Assembly: GCF_051549785.1 (NCBI RefSeq)
Contig: NZ_CP189974.1
Span: 1,240,001 to 1,304,000 of the forward strand
Direction: 5' to 3'
DNA from: Caldatribacterium sp051549785
GTDB taxonomy: Bacteria; Atribacterota; Atribacteria; Atribacterales; Caldatribacteriaceae
DNA: 64,000 bases
Shown: piece after piece, positions 1-8,596 of the stretch
Layout of the letters: the number at the start of each line of letters is the position of its first letter
How positions within the stretch are numbered: the stretch's first letter is position 1
Position numbers and translations under genes: made by a program
Notes under the pieces: model-generated
The model's database searches: none
What the model saw: only the letters and a program-made list of their open reading frames with translations
What the model was told of the DNA's origin: nothing

Positions 1-2
1 TC

Positions 3-269
3 AACGAGAACGTCTGTTTCTACGAGCGAGGTCTCACCTGTCTTGGTCCCATTACCCGGGCAGGGTGCAACTCCTGGTGCATCAACAATGGCAACATCTG
101 CTATGGATGCCGGGGGATGGTTTCCAATCCCAATGAACGGGGATTCCTCGAGGTGCTTGAGCGTTACGGTGTCCGTGTGGAGTTTCTGGTCCGGCGGATG
201 GACATGTACAACGCCTGTCGAATCCTGAAAGGAGCGGGGAAAAGGCATGGGGAAGAGCATACGCGTTGA
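3..269 (+). CDS. [NiFe] hydrogenase small subunit, C-terminal fragment
   Basis: The gene is cut by the window edge; 88 codons remain, in frame from base 3. The small subunit carries the Fe-S clusters that pass electrons to or from the Ni-Fe site. The visible part has the cysteine pattern CLGPITRAGC...C...CYGC, which is typical of the delta subunit of group 3 (cytoplasmic, NAD(P)- or F420-linked) hydrogenases. The C-terminus is charged and lacks a membrane anchor. The stop (267-269) lies inside the next gene, whose ATG is at 247, so the two subunits are translationally coupled. The exact hydrogenase subgroup cannot be fixed without the missing upstream diaphorase genes. Confidence 0.85.
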   Translation, partial: NENVCFYERGLTCLGPITRAGCNSWCINNGNICYGCRGMVSNPNERGFLEVLERYGVRVEFLVRRMDMYNACRILKGAGKRHGEEHTR

Positions 270-1590
270 CGTTGAGTACCTCACCCGGGTTGAGGGGCAC
301 GGGAACATTGTGGTGGATGTTCGGGACGGAACGCTTAGAGAGTGCCGCCTGGAGATTATCGAATCGCCGAGGTTTTTCGAGGGAATGCTCCGAGGACGGT
401 CCATTTTTGAGGCCCAACACATCACCTCTCGAATCTGCGGTATCTGTGCCTGTGCCCATTCCCTGGCCTCCATTCAAGCAGCGGAAGAGGCCATCGGTTT
501 TGTCCCCAGTGAGCAAACGGTGAAGCTGCGGAAGTTCCTCCTTGATATTGAAATTCTCGATAGCCACATCCTCCACATCTACTTCCTCGTTGCCCCGGAT
601 CTTCTTGGCGCGAAGAGCTTTGTCCCCCTTGTGGAGACCCACAATGCGGTGGTTCGGAGAGCGCTGCGCCTTAAAAAGACCTGTAACGATGTCTGTGATA
701 TCCTCGTGGGCCGCCATGTCCATCCCATAAGCTGTACGGTGGGCGGATTCACGAAGCTTCCCCGTCCTGGGGACCTTGAGAAGATGCGGAGCCTCCTCCT
801 TGGGATGGTTCCCGACCTTGAGGCTACGGTCGACCTCGTTCGAGGATTCCGCTTTCCTGAATTCGAGCGGGAAACAGAGTACGTGGCCTTGGTTTCTGAT
901 GACGACGAGTATCCGCTCCTTATGGGGGATATCGGTTCAACCGATGGGGTCCGCCTTCCCAAAAAAGAGTACAGGAAAATCACCAATGAATTCGTGGTTC
1001 CCCACTCGACGGCCAAGCACACCCGCCTGAGCCGTGACTCCTACATGGTTGGGGCCCTGGCCCGTCTGAACCTGAACTACTCTAAGCTCCATCCCAGAGC
1101 GAAGGAAATAGCGGACCTTTTTGGCATGAACCGAAAGGTTACGAACCCCTATCTGAACACCGTTGCCCAGCTTGTGGAGTGTTTCCACTGTCTCTACCAT
1201 GCGGTGGATATCGTGGAAGAGTTTCTCAAAACGGGCCTCAACTACGACGAGGAAATTGTGGTAGGGCTGAATGAGAAACAGCGCATCCCCGTTCGGGCTG
1301 GGAGCGGTGTTGGGGCGGTAGAGGCACCCCGGGGGACGCTCTACCACCACTACGAGGTTGACGACCACGGTCGCATTGTGCATGCTAACTGCGTCATCCC
1401 CACCGGACAGAACCTCCGGAACATCGAGTACGACATGCGGAAGCTCGTTCCGGAAATCCTTGACCAAAGCGAGGAAGAAATCCAGCTTGCCCTTGAGATG
1501 CTCGTGCGGGCGTATGACCCCTGCATTTCCTGTTCTACCCATTTCCTCAATGTTACCTTTGTTGGACGCGACAATCCGGAGGGCTCTTGA
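247..1590 (+). CDS. [NiFe] hydrogenase large (catalytic) subunit, group 3-like
   Basis: 447 aa catalytic subunit that binds the Ni-Fe(CN)2CO centre and oxidises or evolves H2. The N-terminal ligand motif RICGICACAH supplies Cys64 and Cys67. The C-terminal motif DPCISCSTH supplies Cys426 and Cys429, with His432 as the expected cleavage point. Fifteen residues follow that His, a normal-length C-terminal tail removed by the maturation protease, whose gene follows directly. There is no signal peptide or membrane segment, consistent with a soluble group 3 enzyme. The gene overlaps the small-subunit gene by 23 bp and the protease gene by 41 bp, so the whole set is one transcription unit. Confidence 0.95.
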   Translation: MGKSIRVDVEYLTRVEGHGNIVVDVRDGTLRECRLEIIESPRFFEGMLRGRSIFEAQHITSRICGICACAHSLASIQAAEEAIGFVPSEQTVKLRKFLLDIEILDSHILHIYFLVAPDLLGAKSFVPLVETHNAVVRRALRLKKTCNDVCDILVGRHVHPISCTVGGFTKLPRPGDLEKMRSLLLGMVPDLEATVDLVRGFRFPEFERETEYVALVSDDDEYPLLMGDIGSTDGVRLPKKEYRKITNEFVVPHSTAKHTRLSRDSYMVGALARLNLNYSKLHPRAKEIADLFGMNRKVTNPYLNTVAQLVECFHCLYHAVDIVEEFLKTGLNYDEEIVVGLNEKQRIPVRAGSGVGAVEAPRGTLYHHYEVDDHGRIVHANCVIPTGQNLRNIEYDMRKLVPEILDQSEEEIQLALEMLVRAYDPCISCSTHFLNVTFVGRDNPEGS

Positions 1591-2041
1591 GCCCTCTTTA
1601 AAGGGGAAAACGGTTATTGTCACCGTTGGGAATCCTCTCCGGAGAGACGATGGGGTGGGAGTGTACATTGGGGAGAGGCTTGCCCCGATTCTCCCTCCCT
1701 GTTTTCGCCTCATTCAGGCAGGTTTTGCTCCGGAGCGGTTCATCGACGATATTTTGAGCGAACGACCGGCAAAGGTCATCTTTATCGACGCTGCCTCCTT
1801 TGGCGGTGTTCCGGGGGAAATCCGCGTACTGACAGAAGAAGAAGTCGTTTCGGTCACGCTTAGCACCCATACGTTTCCCCTCCCGGTGGTTGCAAGGATT
1901 GTGGCCGATGAAACAGGGTGTGAGGTTGTCTTTGTAGGGATTCAGCCTGAAGACGTTTCCTTTGGGGAAGGATTGAGTGAAGCGGTGGAACGCGCCGCCT
2001 CTACCATTGTGGCGTACCTTGGGGGGTTACATTATGCATGA
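1550..2041 (+). CDS. hydrogenase maturation protease (HycI/HyaD family, M52)
   Basis: 163 aa. This endopeptidase clips the C-terminal tail of the large subunit after nickel insertion. The N-terminal strand is followed by GNPLRRDDGVG, the hallmark GNxLxxDDGxG motif with a metal-binding Asp; further on is FIDAASFGGVPGEI, the usual second acidic motif region. I chose the ATG at 1550 because it gives the usual family length (about 150-170 aa) and places the GNP motif about 25 residues in; it overlaps the large-subunit gene by 41 bp. The longer upstream reading frame has no family similarity. Its substrate is most likely the adjacent large subunit. Confidence 0.92.
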   Translation: MLPLLDATIRRALEPSLKGKTVIVTVGNPLRRDDGVGVYIGERLAPILPPCFRLIQAGFAPERFIDDILSERPAKVIFIDAASFGGVPGEIRVLTEEEVVSVTLSTHTFPLPVVARIVADETGCEVVFVGIQPEDVSFGEGLSEAVERAASTIVAYLGGLHYA

Positions 2042-2276
2042 ACTCCGGCTAGTTCGAGAGGTTTTCGAGGATCTCCTCCGTCGGGGGGAGGCGGAGGGCC
2101 TGCAGAGGATTACCCGGGTGCACCTCCGGATGGGGGGCTTCACTGAGATCGACCCGGAGGTTCTCAGGTATCTCTTTGCCGAGGAGTCCCGGGGGACGAT
2201 CCTTGAGGGGGCTGAGCTTGTCATAGAATACAGTCCGTTGAGGGAGCTGCGTCTCCTCTCCTTTGAGGGGGAGTAG
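2034..2276 (+). CDS. hypA: HypA-like nickel metallochaperone lacking the zinc ribbon
   Basis: 80 aa; typical HypA is about 113 aa. HypA delivers nickel to the hydrogenase large subunit. The N-terminus starts MHEL, keeping His2 and Glu3 of the nickel site, and the GTILEGAEL strand is clear. In normal HypA a zinc ribbon with two CxxC pairs follows, then a last strand similar to RELRVVSIE. Here the protein goes straight from VIEYSPL to RELRLLSFE (residues 69-77) and contains no cysteine at all. This looks like a clean domain deletion rather than a truncation. The ATG at 2034 overlaps the protease stop by 8 bp. A HypC fusion gene follows after 5 bp. Confidence 0.85.
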   Translation: MHELRLVREVFEDLLRRGEAEGLQRITRVHLRMGGFTEIDPEVLRYLFAEESRGTILEGAELVIEYSPLRELRLLSFEGE

Positions 2277-2281
2277 TCGCT

Positions 2282-3580
2282 TTGTGCTACGCCATTCCAG
2301 GACGGGTTGTTGCCCTTGACGGGCGTGTAGCCACGGTGGAGTACTTTGGTGAACGGAGGCAGGCGTACAACGAGTTTCCCTCCCTCAGGGTAGGGGATTT
2401 TGTCTACGCCCAGGGAGGGTTTGTGATCAAAGTTGTTCCGCCTGAGGAAGCACAGGAAATCCTTGCCGTCTGGAAGGAAACCTTTTTCGAGCTCCAGGAA
2501 GTGGACCTTCGCCTTGCGCGGCTTGAGGTGGGAAGGGAAGGAGTGGAACGACGAGTTCTCCGCATTCTTGACAAAGCCCTTGAGGAACGTCCGCTCTCGA
2601 AAAAAGAGCTCCTTGCGCTTCTTGGTCTTCAGTCTCCCAGAGAGCGGGGGTTGCTCTCCAAAGTGGCCAATTTCCTCCGGAGGAAGTACCACGGCAACGC
2701 CACGTGTGTCCACGGAATTCTCGAAATCTCGAACTTCTGCTTTCGCAACTGTGCCTACTGTGGCCTTTCGACCCACAATGGTTCTCTTTTGCGGTATCGC
2801 ATGAGCGATGAGGAGGTTCTTGAGGCAGTACGTGAGGCTGTGGAGGTCTACGGGTTCCAGGCACTTGTGCTCCAGAGCGGGGAGGATCCGGGACGTTCGG
2901 TTGAGGAACTTGCAGAACTTGTGCGGGAAATTAAGAGGCGCCATGCCGTCCTTATCTTTGTTAGTTTCGGAGAAATTGGTCTTGAAGGGCTTGAGGTGCT
3001 CTACGAGGCCGGGGCGAGGGGGATTTTGCTCCGCTTTGAGACAAGTAACGCAGAGTTGTACGAGAAACTGCACCCAGGGTACAACCTTTCACACCGCCTT
3101 GCCCACCTTGAGAGGGCCCTGGAGCTCGGGTACCTCGTGGCCACAGGGGGACTCATCGGACTTCCAGGACAGAAGCTCTCTGATATCCTTGAGGACATTC
3201 TCCTTACGAAAGCGCTTTCGGCAGAGATGTACAGCTTCGGGCCGTTCCTGCCCCACCCGGCAACTCCCCTGGCGTTTTCCGCTCCTCCCCCCTCCTTCCT
3301 CGTGCTCAACACCCTGGCAGTGGCCCGGCTTGTGGACCCTAAAAACGCCAAAATCCTCATCACCACAGCCTTTGAGACCCTGGATCCTCAGGCTCGCAGG
3401 ATGGGCCTTCTTTCTGGGGCGAACTCGCTGATGCTGAACGTCACACCTCTTAGGTTCCGGCCACATTACGCTCTGTATCCTGGAAGAGCCCACGGAGAAG
3501 AAACCATACAGGAGCAGATTGCGCAGACGCTTCACCTTCTCCGGTTTCTTGGGCGAGCGCCTATGGACCTTGGGGTTTAG
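2282..3580 (+). CDS. HypC-HydE-like radical SAM fusion, putative hydrogenase maturase
   Basis: 432 aa in two parts. Residues 1-75 are a HypC domain starting MCYAIPGRVV, with the essential Cys2 that holds the Fe(CN)2CO precursor; the usual conserved His of the VHxGF motif is Gln44 (AQGGF). Residues 105-430 resemble HydE, the radical-SAM maturase of [FeFe] hydrogenases: 4Fe-4S cysteines Cys153, Cys157 and Cys160 (CFRNCAYCGL), then LLRYRMS, VLQSGEDP, GGLIGLPGQ, GPFLPHPATPL and YALYPGR in HydE order. A helical linker lies between. It sits in a [NiFe] operon with no [FeFe] genes in view. A role in building or loading the Fe-CO/CN unit is inference. Its 3' end overlaps the opposing sensor gene by 20 bp. 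Confidence 0.88.
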   Translation: MCYAIPGRVVALDGRVATVEYFGERRQAYNEFPSLRVGDFVYAQGGFVIKVVPPEEAQEILAVWKETFFELQEVDLRLARLEVGREGVERRVLRILDKALEERPLSKKELLALLGLQSPRERGLLSKVANFLRRKYHGNATCVHGILEISNFCFRNCAYCGLSTHNGSLLRYRMSDEEVLEAVREAVEVYGFQALVLQSGEDPGRSVEELAELVREIKRRHAVLIFVSFGEIGLEGLEVLYEAGARGILLRFETSNAELYEKLHPGYNLSHRLAHLERALELGYLVATGGLIGLPGQKLSDILEDILLTKALSAEMYSFGPFLPHPATPLAFSAPPPSFLVLNTLAVARLVDPKNAKILITTAFETLDPQARRMGLLSGANSLMLNVTPLRFRPHYALYPGRAHGEETIQEQIAQTLHLLRFLGRAPMDLGV

Positions 3581-6500
3581 GGTCCTGGTGCTCTTCGAGG
3601 ATATCGATGAAGGCTTCGACGATCCGGGGGTCAAACTGTGTGCCGCTACAGCGCCGGAGTTCCTCGATGGCCTCTTTCTTGGTCCTTGCCCTCCGGTAAG
3701 GGCGGCCCGTCACCATCACGTCATAGGCGTCGCAGATAGCGATGATGCGCGAGAGGAGGGGAATGTCCTCTCCCCGAAGCCCCCGGGGGTATCCGGTACC
3801 ATCGAAGCGTTCGTGGTGGAAGAGGATGTAGTTGGCGATTGAAGAGAGCTCCCAAATGGACTGGGTGATGCGGAAGCCCACCTCCGGATGCTTTTTCACG
3901 ATGGCCCATTCTTCCTCGTCCAGTGGACCAGGCTTTTCCAGAATATTCTGAGGAATGGCGATTTTTCCGATATCGTGGAATTCGGCAAGGAGGCTCAGCT
4001 CGTCAAGCTCCCTCTGGGAGAGTCCAAGGGCCTTTCCAAGGCGAAGGGCCAGTTCCCGAATGCGCTGGGAGTGTTCCTCGGTTTCCTGAGTGACCGCCCG
4101 GAGTGATGCCCGGAAGGCCTGGAGAACCTGGTTGTGGAAGCTCAGGCTTTCGGTGAGCTTGCGCTGGTACATCCAGTTTTCGGCAATACGCAGGACCTCG
4201 TCAAGGGGCTGGTTCGGGTCGGTCTTGGTGCCGTAACCTAAAGAGATACTCAGCGGAATGGATGCCACCGCAGTCCTTTTGAACTCTTCCTGGATACGTT
4301 CCCCAAGCGCCTGAACTTCAGCACTTGAGGTCCGGGGAAGGAGCACCACGAACTCGTCTCCCCCCAGACGGGCCACCACACCCCGGTCCTTGCAGACTCC
4401 TTCGAGAATGCGTGCGGCCTGGCGCAGGAACTCGTCCCCCATGGCATGGCCAAAGGTGTCGTTCACCAACTTCAAACCGTTCAGGTCCCCCATGATGACG
4501 CTTAAGGGGAGGTTCTCGGGGGTGTCAAGGCGGTTCATTTCCTGCTCGAAGAACGTCCGGTTATAAAGACCCGTGAGGGTGTCGTGGAAGGTAAGGTAGC
4601 GGATGCGGTCTTCGGCGAGTTTTCGTTCCGTGAGGTCCAAAAGGAGCACAAGGAGTGCCTCTTCCTCGCGGTACCGTATGGGCGTGAAGCGGGCCAGAAC
4701 CCATTTGGTTCTCTGGCCCTTTGTCGTCAGGGTGAATTCCGCTTCAAAGGGGAGTGTCTTTGTTCTTTCGCGCCACCGCGAAAGCAGTGCGGTACCCTCG
4801 GGGGAAATCTCTGACCAGAGTTCGTCGGTGAGCTCTGTCGCCCGGTATCCGGTGAGGGCCTCGAAGAAGGGGTTGACGTAGACCCACCCGGTGTGCGTGC
4901 GGATGAGGGTGGCCACGGGGAGGGACTCGGCGAGGGTCCGGAACTGCTCTTCGCTTTCCTGCAGCACTCGCTGAGCTTCTTCCCGAATGGCCTCAAGGTC
5001 GAGGCTGTAGAGGGCAAAGGAGAGGTCCTGGGAGAGCTCAAGAAAAAGCGTTTCTTCTTCCTCATCGTCCAGAGAGGACAGAGAACAAGCTGCGACGATT
5101 CCCCCGTAGAGGTGTTCCCCCCACCTGAGAGGGGCGACGAAAAGCCCTTCACCCGGACGGGAAAGGAGCGGGGCAGTGGGGTCGGTTGGGAGAATCTTTC
5201 TGACCCTGTCCTGTGGGTGCTCGGGGTTTTTCAGGATTTGCTCTAAGACAGCGCTGAATGCGCCGAGGTGTTCCTCAGAAAACCCCAAAGCGGTGACAGA
5301 GGGTTTCTCTGTACCGAAAAGCACCACACCCGCCCCAGTGTACCCGCATCCTTCGACGAGTTCCCGGCATATTCCCTGGACGAGGCGTTCCCGATTCTTC
5401 TCCCGGACGATGAGCTGGTTCACGTTCCGGACGGCTTTCAACACCCGGTTTAAGTGGAGGAGACGAGCCTCCCGGCGCTTGTCCTCTGTGATGTCAAGGC
5501 ACACCGCAAGGCCGGCGAACCGACCCCGGTAGCGGATGGTGGAGCCACGGACCAGGATCCAGCGTTCTTCCCCGTCTTTGCGGAAGATTTTCACCTCGTA
5601 CTGGGCCTCCCCTTCCTCTCCGCGCTGCCTTCTGGCAACGTTTGCCCGTACCCGTTCCACAAAGTCCGGGTGGACGAGAGCCTCAACAGGAAGCGTCAGG
5701 AGCTCTTCTTGAGAGTACCCCGTGATTCGCTCGGCTTCCTCGTTGCACCAGACGTAGCGACCGTCCTGGTAAATGAGGATGGCTGCCGGAGCAAGGCGGG
5801 TGAGGGTCCGGAACTTGCGTTCGCTCTCCCGCAGGGCGTCTTCAGCTTGAATTCTCTCGGTGACGTCCTTCACGTACTCGATAACGCCAAGAATGGTCCC
5901 GTCTCTGTCCCGGTAGGGGTAAGCGGTGAGCTCAAGCCACCCTTTGATTTCTCCTGCTTTCGTGTAAGGGACAACATGGGTCACCCGTTTCCCGCTTTCC
6001 ATGGCAGGAATGGTGGGGCAGAAAAAGCAGGGGGAGGTGCGACCATGGTACGCCTCGTAGCACTTTTTCCCCACAAGGGGCATCACGTGCTCATAGAGTC
6101 GTTCCATGAAGGAGTTCACCCGGAGGATGGTGAAGTTCCGGTCAAGGACAGAAAGGCCATCCTGGATGCTTTCGAAGACGTCGTTCAGGAACTGCCGTTC
6201 CCGTTCCAGAGCTTCCTCTTTTGCCTTGAGCTCGGTGATGTCTCTGGAAATCCCCACAATGCCGGTGATTTCCCCTTTTTCGTTCCGGAGAGGAATTTTG
6301 GTGGTGAGGACCCAGCTTGTCCGGCCATCGGGCCAGGTTTCAAGTTCTACCTTCCCCACGATGGGTTCACCAGTTTCCATGATACGCTGCTCATCGGCAT
6401 AGGCTTCCTGGGCGTGGGGTGGGGAGAAGAAGTCAAAATCGGTTTTGCCCAGAAGGTCCTCTACTCGCTCAAGGCCGAAGTAGCTTGCCAGGGATTTGCT

Positions 6501-6818
6501 TCCTCCGGTGAAGCGGCTTTGCCGGTCCTTGAAGTAGAGGCGGTCTGGGATGTACTCCATGAGGAACTCGAGGAGGCGTTCCTGCACTTTTACCCTTTGG
6601 GTGAGAACGCGTTCCTCGAAAAAGAGGAACATAACCCCAAAAAAGAGCGTGGCAATGCCCCCAAGAAGGAGCAGGAGGAAGAGGGATGGGAAGGTTTCCA
6701 TGAGCCTTGCGTGGAGGAGCACGGCAACGCCAAGAAGGAGGAACCCGAAGGCCAGTGCCCCGTATCCCCGTCCTTTCCTTCCAAGAAAAGCCCGAAGAAT
6801 CTCAACCACGGTTCTCAC
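3561..6818 (-). CDS. membrane sensor with four PAS, GAF, GGDEF and HD-GYP domains
   Basis: 1085 aa cyclic-di-GMP signalling protein. Two membrane helices (about 20-36 and 43-67) precede PAS1 (85-197), PAS2 (205-325), PAS3 (333-450), a GAF domain (about 465-615), PAS4 (625-735), a GGDEF cyclase domain with an intact GGDEF motif (RLGGDEFVV), and a C-terminal HD-GYP phosphodiesterase domain (about 915-1070) with HDIGK and HHERFDGTGYP. Both output domains look catalytically competent, so it could make and break c-di-GMP. PAS2 contains KKCYEAYHGRTSPCFFC, a cysteine cluster (Cys253, 264, 267) that might bind a metal or Fe-S centre. GTG start; it overlaps the upstream rseC-like gene by 17 bp. Confidence 0.95.
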   Translation of the reverse strand: MRTVVEILRAFLGRKGRGYGALAFGFLLLGVAVLLHARLMETFPSLFLLLLLGGIATLFFGVMFLFFEERVLTQRVKVQERLLEFLMEYIPDRLYFKDRQSRFTGGSKSLASYFGLERVEDLLGKTDFDFFSPPHAQEAYADEQRIMETGEPIVGKVELETWPDGRTSWVLTTKIPLRNEKGEITGIVGISRDITELKAKEEALERERQFLNDVFESIQDGLSVLDRNFTILRVNSFMERLYEHVMPLVGKKCYEAYHGRTSPCFFCPTIPAMESGKRVTHVVPYTKAGEIKGWLELTAYPYRDRDGTILGVIEYVKDVTERIQAEDALRESERKFRTLTRLAPAAILIYQDGRYVWCNEEAERITGYSQEELLTLPVEALVHPDFVERVRANVARRQRGEEGEAQYEVKIFRKDGEERWILVRGSTIRYRGRFAGLAVCLDITEDKRREARLLHLNRVLKAVRNVNQLIVREKNRERLVQGICRELVEGCGYTGAGVVLFGTEKPSVTALGFSEEHLGAFSAVLEQILKNPEHPQDRVRKILPTDPTAPLLSRPGEGLFVAPLRWGEHLYGGIVAACSLSSLDDEEEETLFLELSQDLSFALYSLDLEAIREEAQRVLQESEEQFRTLAESLPVATLIRTHTGWVYVNPFFEALTGYRATELTDELWSEISPEGTALLSRWRERTKTLPFEAEFTLTTKGQRTKWVLARFTPIRYREEEALLVLLLDLTERKLAEDRIRYLTFHDTLTGLYNRTFFEQEMNRLDTPENLPLSVIMGDLNGLKLVNDTFGHAMGDEFLRQAARILEGVCKDRGVVARLGGDEFVVLLPRTSSAEVQALGERIQEEFKRTAVASIPLSISLGYGTKTDPNQPLDEVLRIAENWMYQRKLTESLSFHNQVLQAFRASLRAVTQETEEHSQRIRELALRLGKALGLSQRELDELSLLAEFHDIGKIAIPQNILEKPGPLDEEEWAIVKKHPEVGFRITQSIWELSSIANYILFHHERFDGTGYPRGLRGEDIPLLSRIIAICDAYDVMVTGRPYRRARTKKEAIEELRRCSGTQFDPRIVEAFIDILEEHQDPKPQGP

Positions 6819-7272
6819 CCCAGGGGGTTTTCCCTGGTTGCAGGGGGCACTGGTTGCACGCTTCAGGACGGGCGAGGGCGCTCACCCGGTAGTCGATTGC
6901 AAGTCGCGAGTTGAGCCAGCGGAGGAAGAGGAACGATCCCCCCAGGCTTCCGAAAAGCCCAAAAAGCGCAAGAGCTTGTCGAGCAAAGAGTGCTGAAAGC
7001 AGCAGGTACACACCTAAGGCGAGGAGAATGGGGAAAAGGTACAGGAAGAAGGCAATGGAGAGGGCTACAGTATCCCGTATTTCAACGAAAACCGTATCCC
7101 CTGGGTGGGCGTGGGCATCGTTTCGCGCCCGCACCGTGTAGAAGTCGCTTCCAGAGTCGTCGACGAAGGGAGAGCTCAAAGGGCACCTTTCTCCTCCACA
7201 TCCCGAGCGTTTCTCCACACGAACCAGAGCGTATTCACCTTCAGTGTGCAAAACCTTCCCCATCTGTCTCAT
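6802..7272 (-). CDS. RseC/MucC-like membrane protein
   Basis: 156 aa. The N-terminal part resembles the RseC/MucC family (modulators of SoxR reduction or envelope stress): after MRQMGKV the sequence has a cysteine group SGCGGERCP, then VRARNDAHAHPGDTVFVEI. Two adjacent membrane helices follow (about 85-130). A second cysteine pair, CNQC, sits near the C-terminus, so four or more Cys could hold an Fe-S cluster as proposed for the family. I chose the ATG at 7272 because GGAAGGG lies about 7 nt upstream; an in-frame start at 7317 would overlap the phosphatase gene. Its 3' end overlaps the sensor gene, so the two are co-transcribed. Confidence 0.75.
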   Translation of the reverse strand: MRQMGKVLHTEGEYALVRVEKRSGCGGERCPLSSPFVDDSGSDFYTVRARNDAHAHPGDTVFVEIRDTVALSIAFFLYLFPILLALGVYLLLSALFARQALALFGLFGSLGGSFLFLRWLNSRLAIDYRVSALARPEACNQCPLQPGKTPWGENRG

Positions 7273-7294
7273 GGGCCTTCCCTTCCATTTTACA

Positions 7295-8596
7295 TCAAAA
7301 CGCCTCTTCAGGGACAACCTGCTCTCTGAGGAGGGCTTTCAGGAGCTTTGCGATATCCGTATTGCTTCGGGCGTTCTGGAAAACCTGAGAGCTCTCTCCC
7401 CAGGCGTACAGCGGCACAGGGCAAGCGGTGTGTCCCGTGGTGGCCCAGGAAAGGCCTTCTCGCTCGGCAAGCAGCCGAGCCAACCTTATCCAGAGGGCGT
7501 TGCCGTTTCCCCGAAGGAGGAACTCTTGGGAGGCTGCAGAGAGTTCCTCTTCAAGGCCCTGCAGGGTTTCCTCACCCCATGTGGAAGTGAAAAGCGCAAA
7601 GAGGGCTTCTTCTTTCTTGGGAGTGGTTCTGAGTTTTGCCAGAAATCGCTCGTAGGAGAAGGCCTGTGGAGGAATTCTGGGGAAGGGGTTTTCCCTGAAC
7701 GTGAGGCCACCGGTGTCGTGGTCGGAAGTCACAAGAATCAGGGTTTCTCCTAAATGTGCTTTCCCAAAGGAGAGAGCAACGCGGATGGCGGCTTCAAAAT
7801 CCTCAACTTCGGCAAGGGACGAGGCGATGTCGTTTGCGTGGTTGCACCAGTCGATGCGTCCACCCTCCACCACGAGGAAGAATCCGGAAGAATCCTGCAA
7901 GAGCTCTATGGCCTTCTGGGTGGAAGAGGCAAGACTCAATGCAGGGTCCTTCCGGTCAATGGCGAAGGTGAAGGGGAGGAGGGCAATGACCGGAAGGGAA
8001 GCAGGTTTAAGCGAAAAGAAAGCGGCAGGGCTCTGGATAACCCTGTACCCTCTCTTTCGGGCTAAAGCAAGAACCCTTTCCCGCGCTGCTTCACCTGAGC
8101 TTGTGATCCCACTTCCCACAAAAAGGTCAAAGCCAGACTCCACGAGTTGCTGCGCAATGTCGTCGTAGGATTTTCGGGATGGAACGTGGGCGTAGAAGGC
8201 TGCGGGAGTAGCGTCGTTTACGGCGACATTGGTGACGATGCCAACCTGGAATCCCTGGTTTTTCGCCGCCTCGGCAACGCTCTCAAGGGGACGGCCCTGG
8301 CTGTCCACGCCCAGCACGCCCTGGGGAACCTTCACTCCGCAGGCGATGCTTGTGGCTGCGGAGGCCGAGTCTGGGATGCCACCCTGTGCGGTCCGATTGT
8401 CCAGAAAGACCTGAATGGGGAAATCCACAAAGGCGGGGACACGCCCTCTGGCTGCAGCCAGAGCCATATACAGGTCGATTTCTTCCTGGCCCAATCCGTC
8501 GGCGATGAAGAGGAAGACGTACCGTGGCAGCGCGTCCCCCAGGGAAGGGAGAAAAAGGGCCAGGAGGAGCAGGAACAGGAGAACGTACCGCCCCAT
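7295..8596 (-). CDS. alkaline phosphatase family protein, secreted
   Basis: 433 aa with an N-terminal signal peptide (about 1-22). It has the PhoA-type active-site series: DGLGQ near the N-terminus, the nucleophile region PDSASAATSIACGVK, the metal-binding VEGGRIDWCNHAND and TSDHDTGG, and the C-terminal TTGHTACPVP histidine motif. The length is normal for the family. It hydrolyses phosphate monoesters, probably in the periplasm. It lies 22 bp upstream of the rseC-like gene and its stop abuts the aldo-keto reductase stop region (8596), so it may be read from the aldo-keto reductase transcript. No Pho box was recognised. Confidence 0.93.
   Translation of the reverse strand: MGRYVLLFLLLLALFLPSLGDALPRYVFLFIADGLGQEEIDLYMALAAARGRVPAFVDFPIQVFLDNRTAQGGIPDSASAATSIACGVKVPQGVLGVDSQGRPLESVAEAAKNQGFQVGIVTNVAVNDATPAAFYAHVPSRKSYDDIAQQLVESGFDLFVGSGITSSGEAARERVLALARKRGYRVIQSPAAFFSLKPASLPVIALLPFTFAIDRKDPALSLASSTQKAIELLQDSSGFFLVVEGGRIDWCNHANDIASSLAEVEDFEAAIRVALSFGKAHLGETLILVTSDHDTGGLTFRENPFPRIPPQAFSYERFLAKLRTTPKKEEALFALFTSTWGEETLQGLEEELSAASQEFLLRGNGNALWIRLARLLAEREGLSWATTGHTACPVPLYAWGESSQVFQNARSNTDIAKLLKALLREQVVPEEAF

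Noticed and set aside
2027..3073. 348-codon open frame on the - strand
   Set aside because: Antisense to the hypA and HypC-HydE genes, which have clear motifs.
5454..6914. 486-codon open frame on the + strand
   Set aside because: It is antisense to the PAS/GGDEF sensor, has no ribosome-binding site and no recognisable domains.
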